6,843 nt of DNA from UBA7960 sp964624065 (GTDB taxonomy: Bacteria > Bacteroidota > Bacteroidia > Bacteroidales > UBA7960), in contig CAZUWF010000051.1 in assembly GCA_964624065.1 (NCBI GenBank), forward strand, positions 1 to 6,843, read 5' to 3'. The notes below the pieces were generated by a model that was not told the DNA's origin, did no database searches, and saw only the letters and a program-made list of their open reading frames with translations. Position 1 is the first letter of the stretch. Each line of letters begins with the position of its first letter. The position numbers and the translations under genes were made by a program. This document shows positions 1 through 5,644 of the stretch, piece by piece.

Positions 1-57
1 CTTATGGGGTTTTGGTGAAAAAGAAAAGAAATATCATAAAAAAATTAAATTAATCCT

Positions 58-83
58 TTGTTTTAAAATTAACACTATCTTTG
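58..83 (+). promoter_or_regulatory. Candidate promoter for the DUF2147 gene
   Basis: TATCTTTG at 76-83 is a perfect match to the Bacteroidota -7 element TAnnTTTG. It lies 48 bases before the ATG at 132. The nearest upstream TTG (58-60) is only 15 bases away, shorter than the usual 19-20, so the -33 half is poor. The call rests mainly on the -7 box and its position. Confidence 0.35.
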
Positions 84-131
84 ACGCCCAATTAGTTAAA
101 GATTTCATTAATTAAACCTAAATTGAAAATT

Positions 132-572
132 ATGAAAAAGCACATCTTCCTTTTTGTTTTGGCCGGTTTTTTTGGTATTAACACGTTTGCCCTGGGCGAC
201 AAGTTGCTGGGTGTTTGGCTTAACCAAGAAGAAACTTCCCACATTGAAATCACCAAAAATTCAAAGGGCGAATTTGTTGGTAAAATAATTTGGCTCAAGG
301 AGCCCCTTGACGATAATGGAAAGCCCAAGGTTGATGGAGAGAACCCAAATGCCAACTTGCGGAATCGACCCATTATCAACATGCAAATTCTTGAAGGTTT
401 TTCGTATAATGAAAAGAAAAGGGAGTGGACCGACGGAACAATTTACGACCCCAAAAACGGAAAGACATACAAGGCTTTTATGAAGCTCGATGGTGACAAC
501 AGCTTGTCTTTGAGGGGATACGTTGGAATTAGGGCACTGGGAAGAACCTCGAAATGGACCAGGGTTAAATAG
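132..572 (+). CDS. Secreted DUF2147 family protein
   Basis: This is a 146-residue protein of unknown molecular function belonging to the DUF2147 family, which is common in Bacteroidota and Proteobacteria. Residues 1-20 form a typical signal peptide (MKK, a hydrophobic core, then NTFA before LGDK), so the mature protein is probably periplasmic. The mature part starts with the family's G-V-W strand and has the middle D-G-x-I-Y-D-P-K-x-G-K-x-Y block at about residues 102-114. It ends in the hallmark G-Y-V-G-I-R-A-L-G-R-T-x-x-W-T-R-V. The family folds as a small lipocalin-like beta barrel, but no ligand is established that I know of. I chose the ATG at 132, because the in-frame TTG at 123 would only add MKI in front of a complete signal peptide. 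The gene stands alone, with its own candidate promoter and terminator. Family assignment is confident; function is unknown. Confidence 0.9.
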   Translation: MKKHIFLFVLAGFFGINTFALGDKLLGVWLNQEETSHIEITKNSKGEFVGKIIWLKEPLDDNGKPKVDGENPNANLRNRPIINMQILEGFSYNEKKREWTDGTIYDPKNGKTYKAFMKLDGDNSLSLRGYVGIRALGRTSKWTRVK

Positions 573-593
573 AAGAAATCTTAAAGTTTTTTG

Positions 594-622
594 AAAACCA
601 CCTCATTCGCGGTGGTTTTTTT
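594..622 (+). terminator. Rho-independent terminator after the DUF2147 gene
   Basis: A 9-bp stem pairs AAAACCACC (594-602) with GGTGGTTTT (611-619) around an 8-base loop. The right arm runs straight into a T-run ending at 622. It starts 22 bases after the stop codon and separates this gene from the RmuC gene. Confidence 0.85.
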
Positions 623-693
623 CTTTGGTGGGCATCCATGTCCACGACTAACCTCGTAACAAAAAAAACTATACCTTTATCAAAAAAAACCGT

Positions 694-2139
694 ATGCAGG
701 TAATGATTGTTTTAGTAGTTGTTTTGACTGGGATCAATTTACTTCTTGCCTTTATTTTGTTTCTCTCGAGAAACAATGCAATGTATAGGTTAAGCAAACA
801 AATCCTTGATCTAGACGGTACCCTTAAGAAGTTGGAATCTGGGCAAAGGGAGGAATTTAGAATGAACCGTGAGGAGGCTTCGCAGCTCACCCGCGAGAAT
901 CGAATAGAACTTTCCGAAAGCTTGAAACTACTTCGCGAGGAACAACTTACCAACTTCAAAACGATAAACGAAAACAACGTTGCCCAGCTTCAACTCATCA
1001 ATTCTCAGGTACAGGAGAGACTAAACCTTATGGCCGAAAAGTCGAAAACCGACAATGCCTTGATGCGAGAATCGCTCGAGAAGGTATTCAAAAATTTCCA
1101 AGAATCCTTCGACAAAAATGTAGAATCCTTCAATTCCCTTCAGCGTGAGAAATTCTTCGTGCTTGAAGAAAAGCAGAACAAGCTGGTTGAGAGTACCGAG
1201 AAAAAATTAGAGCAAATGCGCGAAACCGTTGAAGAGAAGCTTCAAAAGACACTCAACGAGCGTTTGGGGCATTCTTTCGAAATGGTTAACCAGCAGCTTA
1301 AAAGCGTTCAAGAAGGGCTAGGAGAAATGAGAACCCTTGCAACGGATGTGGGGGGATTGAAAAAGGTTTTGAGCAACGTAAAAACCCGTGGCGGCATAGG
1401 AGAGGTACAGCTGGCAATGCTCCTGGAGCAATTGTTGGCTCCGGATCAATTCGAGGCCAACGTGCGTACCAAAAAAAACTCGTCAGAATCGGTTGAATTT
1501 GCCCTCAAACTTCCCGGAAGGGAAGACAACAAGGATTTGGTGTACCTGCCCATAGATGCAAAGTTTCCGAAGGATCGCTACGAAAAGATGCTCGACGCGT
1601 ACGAATCGGGCGAACCCGGTTTAATAGACATTGCCAGCAAAGAACTTGAGCGCACCATCAAGCAAATGGCAGCTGACATTCACAACAAGTACATTGACCC
1701 TCCAAACACCACCGATTTTGCAATTATGTTCCTGCCGTTCGAAGGAATTTTTGCCGAGGTGGTAAGGCGCACCAGCCTACTGGAGCAACTCCAGCGCGAT
1801 TTCAAGGTCATCGTTACCGGGCCAACAACCCTCGCTGCCATCCTCAATAGCCTTCAAATGGGCTTTAGAACCCTAGCAATTCAGAAACGTAGCAGCGAGG
1901 TATGGCAAATTCTAGGGGCGGTGAAGAAAGAGTTCGAAAATTTTGGAGGTATGCTCGAAAAGGCTCAAAAAAACATTCAAACCGCCAGCAACCAAATAGA
2001 CGAGGTCATGGGCAAACGTACGCGGGCAATCCAACGCCAGCTCAAAAGTGTAGAAACAATTGACAGTACAGCGGCAGAGAAACTCTTACCCGGGCTGCAA
2101 GTAGATGATTTAGAGGATGATGAAGCCTTGGATCAATAG
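694..2139 (+). CDS. rmuC: RmuC family protein (DNA recombination / genome maintenance)
   Basis: This 481-residue protein is full length for the RmuC family. E. coli RmuC limits inversions at short inverted repeats, and the conserved domain is predicted to be related to restriction-endonuclease folds; the biochemical activity is poorly defined. Residues 1-25 form one N-terminal membrane anchor. Residues about 30-225 are a long, charged, E/K/Q-rich coiled coil. The RmuC domain follows: GGIGE at 233-237, P-I-D-A-K-F-P-K-D from 286, F-L-P-F-E-G at 346-351, V-T-G-P-T-T-L from 374, and the helical R-S-S-E-V-W-Q region. The tail after about residue 465 is acidic (D-D-L-E-D-D-E). The start is ATG 694; ATG 703 in the same frame is equally possible and would remove three residues. 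A weak -7-like TACCTTTA lies at 672-679 with no clear -33 partner. No terminator is evident behind it. Confidence 0.93.
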   Translation: MQVMIVLVVVLTGINLLLAFILFLSRNNAMYRLSKQILDLDGTLKKLESGQREEFRMNREEASQLTRENRIELSESLKLLREEQLTNFKTINENNVAQLQLINSQVQERLNLMAEKSKTDNALMRESLEKVFKNFQESFDKNVESFNSLQREKFFVLEEKQNKLVESTEKKLEQMRETVEEKLQKTLNERLGHSFEMVNQQLKSVQEGLGEMRTLATDVGGLKKVLSNVKTRGGIGEVQLAMLLEQLLAPDQFEANVRTKKNSSESVEFALKLPGREDNKDLVYLPIDAKFPKDRYEKMLDAYESGEPGLIDIASKELERTIKQMAADIHNKYIDPPNTTDFAIMFLPFEGIFAEVVRRTSLLEQLQRDFKVIVTGPTTLAAILNSLQMGFRTLAIQKRSSEVWQILGAVKKEFENFGGMLEKAQKNIQTASNQIDEVMGKRTRAIQRQLKSVETIDSTAAEKLLPGLQVDDLEDDEALDQ

Positions 2140-2243
2140 TTTTTAGGGATTAAGAAGTTTATGGGGTTGAGTGGTGGGTGGGTTGGAATGATGTAGGGGT
2201 AATAAGTTGATTGGTTGGGAGGTTTAGTTGTTTAATGGTTTAG
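2135..2243. other. C-free, G/T-rich intergenic tract with G-quadruplex motif
   Basis: The + strand has no C for 109 consecutive bases, starting in the last codons of the RmuC gene. It holds several G-runs: GGGG 2163-2166, GGTGGGTGGGTTGG 2173-2186, and GGGG 2196-2199. The 14-base core has four G-runs with loops of 1, 1 and 2 bases, enough for a two-tetrad quadruplex. A short direct repeat GGTTTAG occurs at 2221-2227 and 2237-2243. I see no gene here. Confidence 0.6.
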
Positions 2244-2291
2244 CTTGGCAACCTTTGTGAGGCTTTGATTGGCCACTTTGACGAAAAGAAT

Positions 2292-2317
2292 GGCAAAGTT
2301 GACTTGCCACTTTTGCC
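2292..2317. repeat. Inverted repeats upstream of the GH97 gene (possible operator or hairpin)
   Basis: GGCAA (2292-2296) and TTGCC (2304-2308) form a dyad with a 7-base spacer. The same left arm can pair alternatively as GGCAAAGT (2292-2299) with ACTTTTGCC (2309-2317), with one bulged base. GCCACTTT is also directly repeated at 2272-2279 and 2306-2313. The cluster lies 52-97 bases before the GH97 start, a plausible place for a regulator site. No known binding motif is recognised. Confidence 0.3.
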
Positions 2318-2368
2318 TTGCGAGCCTAGCCTATAATTTCTAAATTCTAATTACTGATTTTAAAAAAC

Positions 2369-4444
2369 ATGAAATCCAAAGTTAAATTCTTACCATTGAT
2401 ATTCCTGGTAGCTTCCTTTTTTGGATGCGATGGTCAAGGGGCACAGGTTGTCAAATCGCCCTCGGGGAATTTGAAGGTCACTTTCTTTACACTCGACGAT
2501 GGGCAAGCCGCCTACCTCGTTGAGTTCAAGGAAAAAGTTATTATCGATACCTCCTTGGTCTCATTCCATTTTGTTGATGCCTCCACCATAGGTCATGACT
2601 TGAAGGTGGTGAAAACCAAAACTTCCGGCTTTTCGGAAACCTGGGAGCAACCTTGGGGCGAACAACGATTGGTTGAAAACACTTACAATGAAATGATCGT
2701 TTCATTGGCAGAAAAAGGCGGGCTTAAGCGAAAGTTCGACCTCATTTTCAGAGTTTACGATGATGGATTGGGATTCAGGTATCATTTTCCGAAACAAGAT
2801 AACCTTAATGAGGCATTGATTGCCGAGGAGCGAACAGAGTTCAATCTCAATGGCGATCACAAGGTTTGGTGGATACCTGGCGACTGGGATATCTACGAGC
2901 ACCTATATTCCGAAACCCGATTATCCCAAATTGATGCCCTTGCATACCGCCACCACTCCAACCTGGCCCAAACTCACATTCCGGCAAATGCAGTAGGCAC
3001 ACCGGTTACAATGAAAACCGATGATGGTTTGTACTTGAGCTTCCACGAAGCGGGCTTAATGGATTACGCTGCATTAACTCTCGAGGTGGACCATACAAAT
3101 TTGGTTTTGACAACCAACCTGGTTGGATCTGACAATACCGCTTACAAGGTTAGGAGGAAAACCCCGTTCAGCACCCCTTGGCGGATGATTCAGGTAGCCG
3201 AAAAGGCAGGAGATTTAATAGAATCCAGGCTTATTCTTAACCTCAACGAACCCAACAAACTAGGTGATGTTTCTTGGCTTGAGCCAACAAAATACGTGGG
3301 CATTTGGTGGGAAATGCATATTGACAAATCAACTTGGGGTAAGGCAGGTGGAAGGCACGGTGCGACCACCGAAAATGCAAAGCGTTACATTGATTTTGCG
3401 GCCGAAAACAATATTGGAGCAGTTTTGGTCGAAGGCTGGAACACGGGCTGGGAAAACTGGATAGGCACCCAAGACCGTGAAGGCATTTTTGATTTCGTAA
3501 CTCCTTACCCGGATTACGATTTGTTTGGAGTTGCAGAATATGCAAGGGAAAAGGGAATTAAGTTAATAATGCACCATGAAACTTCGTCGGCGGTAACAAC
3601 CTACGAAAACCAACTGGACACTGCATACAAGCTGATAGAGAATTTGAGTATTAATGCCGTAAAAACCGGGTATGTGGGCACAATTATTCCTCAGGGCGAA
3701 TATCACAACGGTCAATTCATGGTAAACCATTACCAAAAAGTATTGGAAAAAGCGGCCAAGCACAAGGTTGCAATTAACTCGCACGAAACAGTGATGGAAA
3801 CGGGACTCAGGCGTTCGTACCCTAACTTTTTTGCAAGCGAGAATTTACGGGGTCAAGAATTTAACGCTTGGGCCACGGATGGCGGAAACCCACCAAACCA
3901 CCTCACCATTGTACCCTTTACACGAATGCTTGCGGGCCCAATTGACTTCACCCCCGGAATTTTTAACATCAAGCTCGGGAAAACCAGGCCAAACAATCAG
4001 GTTAACACCACATTGGCACACCAGCTTGCACTATACGTGGTAATCTTTAGCCCGCTGCAAATGGTCGCCGACCTCCCCGAAAACTACCAAGGACACCCGG
4101 CTTTTCAGTTTGTCAGAGATGTTGGCATTGACTGGGAGCAAACCCGGGTTCTCGATAGTGAAATTGGCCAATTCATTACCATTGCCCGGCAGGAACGAAA
4201 CACTGGCAAATGGTTTTTGGGAAGCATAACCAACCACGATGAACGAACCGTTAGTTTAAAACTTGATTTCTTGAAACCAGGGAAAAAATACATTGCAACC
4301 ATTTATTCAGATGCATTTGATGCACACTGGGACAAAAACCCAACCTCATACAAGATTGAACAGCGTGAAGTATCTAACGACACCATCATTGACCTTTGGC
4401 TGGCATCGGGGGGAGGCGCGGCCATAAGTTTTTTTGAAAAGTAA
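2369..4444 (+). CDS. GH97 family alpha-glucosidase, lipoprotein (SusB-like)
   Basis: This 691-residue glycoside hydrolase of family 97 probably releases glucose from alpha-glucans or alpha-glucosides by an inverting mechanism. Residues 1-19 are a lipoprotein-type signal ending FFG, with Cys20 as lipidation site (a relaxed lipobox). An N-terminal beta-sandwich (about 25-270) precedes the catalytic barrel and a C-terminal beta domain (about 590-691, ending S-G-G-G-A-A). In SusB of Bacteroides thetaiotaomicron the key glutamates, from memory, are 439, 508, 526 and 532. Here E404 (HHETS), E473 (NSHE), E491 (ASE) and E497 (RGQE) keep exactly the same spacings of 69, 18 and 6. The retaining alpha-galactosidase branch has an Asp nucleophile instead, so an inverting alpha-glucosidase is the better call. 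E177 (YEHLY) may be the equivalent of SusB Glu194, a calcium ligand; that is inference. No SusC/SusD, regulator or other CAZyme gene is adjacent in the window. Exact substrate is open. Confidence 0.93.
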   Translation: MKSKVKFLPLIFLVASFFGCDGQGAQVVKSPSGNLKVTFFTLDDGQAAYLVEFKEKVIIDTSLVSFHFVDASTIGHDLKVVKTKTSGFSETWEQPWGEQRLVENTYNEMIVSLAEKGGLKRKFDLIFRVYDDGLGFRYHFPKQDNLNEALIAEERTEFNLNGDHKVWWIPGDWDIYEHLYSETRLSQIDALAYRHHSNLAQTHIPANAVGTPVTMKTDDGLYLSFHEAGLMDYAALTLEVDHTNLVLTTNLVGSDNTAYKVRRKTPFSTPWRMIQVAEKAGDLIESRLILNLNEPNKLGDVSWLEPTKYVGIWWEMHIDKSTWGKAGGRHGATTENAKRYIDFAAENNIGAVLVEGWNTGWENWIGTQDREGIFDFVTPYPDYDLFGVAEYAREKGIKLIMHHETSSAVTTYENQLDTAYKLIENLSINAVKTGYVGTIIPQGEYHNGQFMVNHYQKVLEKAAKHKVAINSHETVMETGLRRSYPNFFASENLRGQEFNAWATDGGNPPNHLTIVPFTRMLAGPIDFTPGIFNIKLGKTRPNNQVNTTLAHQLALYVVIFSPLQMVADLPENYQGHPAFQFVRDVGIDWEQTRVLDSEIGQFITIARQERNTGKWFLGSITNHDERTVSLKLDFLKPGKKYIATIYSDAFDAHWDKNPTSYKIEQREVSNDTIIDLWLASGGGAAISFFEK

Positions 4445-4455
4445 TGATTAAAACC

Positions 4456-4486
4456 TTGCTTTGAGCCTCATTTTGAGTTAACTTTG
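4456..4486 (+). promoter_or_regulatory. Bacteroidota-type promoter for the OmpA-like lipoprotein gene
   Basis: TTG at 4456-4458, a 20-base spacer, then TAACTTTG at 4479-4486 match the -33/-7 consensus (TTG-N19-20-TAnnTTTG) fully. The predicted transcript would start near 4492, giving an A/T-rich leader of about 38 bases before the ATG at 4530. This suggests the gene is transcribed separately from the GH97 gene. Confidence 0.7.
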
Positions 4487-4529
4487 AATTAGCTTAACCT
4501 TACATCATTATTAATTAAAACCAAAAATT

Positions 4530-5195
4530 ATGAAAAACAAAAATTTGATATTTATTGGCGTTATGGCAATTGCCATACTGCTTCATAGTTGCACTTCCAC
4601 CCAAAAGGGTGCCGGAATAGGTGCCGCTGCAGGTGGCGTGATCGGAGCAATAATTGGCAAGGCCTCGGGCAATACCGCAGCAGGTGCAGTAATTGGTGCC
4701 GCTGTTGGTGGAACTGCCGGGGCCATTATTGGCCACCAAATGGACAAGGCCGCCAAGGAAATAGAGGAAGAAATTCCAGGTGTAAATGTCGACAGGGTTG
4801 GCGAAGGTATTATCGTTGAGTTTTCAAATGACATTCTATTCCAGATCAATCGATTCGACCTCTCCGCCGAAGCCAAGGAAAACCTAGACAAGCTTGCCAT
4901 TATACTAGAAAAGTATCCCGACACCAATGTTGAGGTACATGGTCACACTGACATCACGGGTCGCAAGGCTTACAACCAAACCCTTTCGGAAAATAGGGCA
5001 AGGGCCGTTGCAGAATACTTGATTTACAAGGGCATAGCTGCCCCTAGGCTGGCAATTATTGGCTTTGGCCCCGATAGGCCAAAATACTCAAACGACACCC
5101 CCGAGGGTAGGGTTAAGAATCGCAGGGTTGAGTTTGCAATTACCGCCAACGAAAAAATGAGGCAAAAAGCCGAGCAAGAGGCTGCCGGAAATTAA
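4530..5195 (+). CDS. OmpA family lipoprotein with glycine zipper (YiaD-like)
   Basis: This 221-residue outer-membrane lipoprotein is expected to tether the outer membrane to peptidoglycan. The signal ends in the lipobox LHSC with Cys21 as lipidation site. Residues about 27-70 are a glycine zipper: G/A repeats such as GAGIGAAAGG and GAIIG occur twice, a pattern of membrane-inserting or oligomerising helices. Residues about 90-210 are an OmpA-like domain. D141 (in HGHTD) and R156 (in LSENRA) are 15 residues apart, the same spacing as the diaminopimelate-binding Asp/Arg pair in OmpA. The N-R-R-V-E-F motif closes the domain. A short charged tail, rich in K/E/Q/A, follows. The order of parts is that of E. 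coli YiaD. It has its own promoter and terminator and so is likely monocistronic. The family call is firm; the precise role is inferred from the family. Confidence 0.93.
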   Translation: MKNKNLIFIGVMAIAILLHSCTSTQKGAGIGAAAGGVIGAIIGKASGNTAAGAVIGAAVGGTAGAIIGHQMDKAAKEIEEEIPGVNVDRVGEGIIVEFSNDILFQINRFDLSAEAKENLDKLAIILEKYPDTNVEVHGHTDITGRKAYNQTLSENRARAVAEYLIYKGIAAPRLAIIGFGPDRPKYSNDTPEGRVKNRRVEFAITANEKMRQKAEQEAAGN

Positions 5196-5219
5196 TTGTA
5201 TTTTTTGCGTCCTAATCTT

Positions 5220-5251
5220 AAACGCAGTTTTTTATAATTGCGTTTTTTTTT
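5220..5251 (+). terminator. Terminator after the OmpA-like lipoprotein gene
   Basis: AAACGCA (5220-5226) pairs with TGCGTTT (5239-5245) around a 12-base loop, and nine T follow from 5243 to 5251. It begins 24 bases after the stop codon. Flanking copies of the arms (TGCGT at 5206-5210, CGCAATT at 5257-5263) offer alternative pairings. Confidence 0.8.
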
Positions 5252-5317
5252 CAATTCGCAATTTATTTTATAGGGTACAGAGGAAATACTTTTTTTGGCG
5301 AAAATGTTGAAATTCTA

Positions 5318-5348
5318 TTTGATGTATCAAAACTATTTTTTACTTTTG
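5318..5348 (+). promoter_or_regulatory. Strong Bacteroidota-type promoter candidate in the long gap
   Basis: TTTG at 5318-5321, a 19-base spacer and TACTTTTG at 5341-5348 match the -33/-7 consensus fully. Transcription would start near 5354, so it would make either a long leader for the lipoprotein gene at 5645 or a separate small RNA. No equally good promoter is found between here and 5645. Weaker partial -7 matches occur at 5480-5487, 5525-5532 and 5571-5578. Confidence 0.6.
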
Positions 5349-5389
5349 ACTTGCAAAACTAATAGCAAACTTTAACTATGCAATGCCTC

Positions 5390-5409
5390 CACACACACAC
5401 ACACACACA
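5390..5409. repeat. (CA)10 dinucleotide tract
   Basis: Ten perfect CA units lie about 36 bases after the predicted transcription start of the 5318-5348 promoter and 235 bases before the lipoprotein gene. Pure dinucleotide tracts this long are uncommon in bacterial genomes and are prone to slipped-strand length change. Confidence 0.95.
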
Positions 5410-5412
5410 TAG

Positions 5413-5439
5413 GGATCAGGCAGTTAGCTGTTTGTATCC
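5413..5439 (+). repeat. Hairpin directly after the CA tract
   Basis: GGAT (5413-5416) pairs with ATCC (5436-5439). Inside this, CAGGCAG (5417-5423) pairs with CTGTTTG (5428-5434) using two G-U pairs, around a UUAG loop, with one bulged base at 5435. The total is 11 pairs. The TGTGT at 5443-5447 could pair with part of the CA tract and lengthen the stem. No T-run follows, so it is not a terminator. Confidence 0.5.
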
Positions 5440-5562
5440 GTTTGTGTCACGTTGATTTCAAGAGGCAAAGTTTCACCCATAATTTTTCCCATTTTTTATT
5501 GATGCTGGTTGGCACCGGGGGTCTTATCTTTTGGTTGGGCAAGCACCCGTTCGACTGAATGC

Positions 5563-5612
5563 GGCCATCGTATCTTTCTATATGAGGATACAATGGCCTC
5601 TCCGTTTTTTTT
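5563..5612 (+). terminator. 12-bp inverted repeat plus T-run: terminator or attenuator-like element
   Basis: GGCCATCGTATC (5563-5574) and GATACAATGGCC (5587-5598) are complementary at 11 of 12 positions around a 12-base loop. Eight T follow at 5605-5612, separated from the stem by six bases. It lies upstream of, not behind, a gene: the next start codon is only 32 bases after the T-run. It could end a leader RNA from the 5318-5348 promoter, or be a protein-binding dyad. The 6-base gap makes classical termination less certain. Confidence 0.5.
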
Positions 5613-5644
5613 AACCCACACTATTAACACAAAAACAAAGAAAA

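Larger units (their letters stand above)
5196..5644. other. 449-base intergenic region with structured leader
   Basis: No convincing protein gene is seen. In order it holds the terminator of the OmpA-like gene, a strong promoter candidate (5318-5348), a small ATG frame of 25 codons at 5378-5455 that reads through the CA tract as alternating His/Thr, the (CA)10 tract, a stable hairpin (5413-5439), a T- and G-rich stretch, and a 12-bp inverted repeat followed by eight T (5563-5612). The lipoprotein gene starts 32 bases after the T-run. If the promoter at 5318 is the real one, the lipoprotein mRNA has a leader of about 290 bases, unusually long next to the 38-base leader of the previous gene. 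Confidence 0.6.

Noticed and set aside
1..53. Possible C-terminal tail of an upstream gene: an open frame from base 3 ends at TAA 51-53 and reads as a lysine-rich tail
   Set aside because: Only 16 codons in A-rich sequence, and other frames are also open (frame 2 stays open to about 115). There is nothing to tell it from chance.
123..131. TTG at 123 as start of the DUF2147 gene
   Set aside because: It adds only MKI before a second methionine that begins a standard MKK signal peptide. The ATG at 132 is the simpler start.
3243..3545. 100-codon antisense frame and overlapping + frame within the GH97 gene
   Set aside because: The real GH97 frame carries conserved family motifs throughout this stretch. 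The alternatives have no recognisable features.
4589..4927. Long frames on both strands overlapping the OmpA-like gene
   Set aside because: They follow from the G/A-rich repeated codons of the glycine zipper. The OmpA-like frame has clear domains, promoter and terminator, and the overlapping frames have none.
5390..5409. CA tract as a histidine or threonine attenuator leader peptide
   Set aside because: The His/Thr alternation follows automatically from a CA dinucleotide repeat, and the downstream gene is a lipoprotein, not an amino acid biosynthesis gene.
5511..5562. tRNA-like T-loop sequence (CCGTTCGACTG) in the gap
   Set aside because: No acceptor stem, D-arm or anticodon arm can be built around it, so it is not a tRNA or a convincing tRNA fragment.
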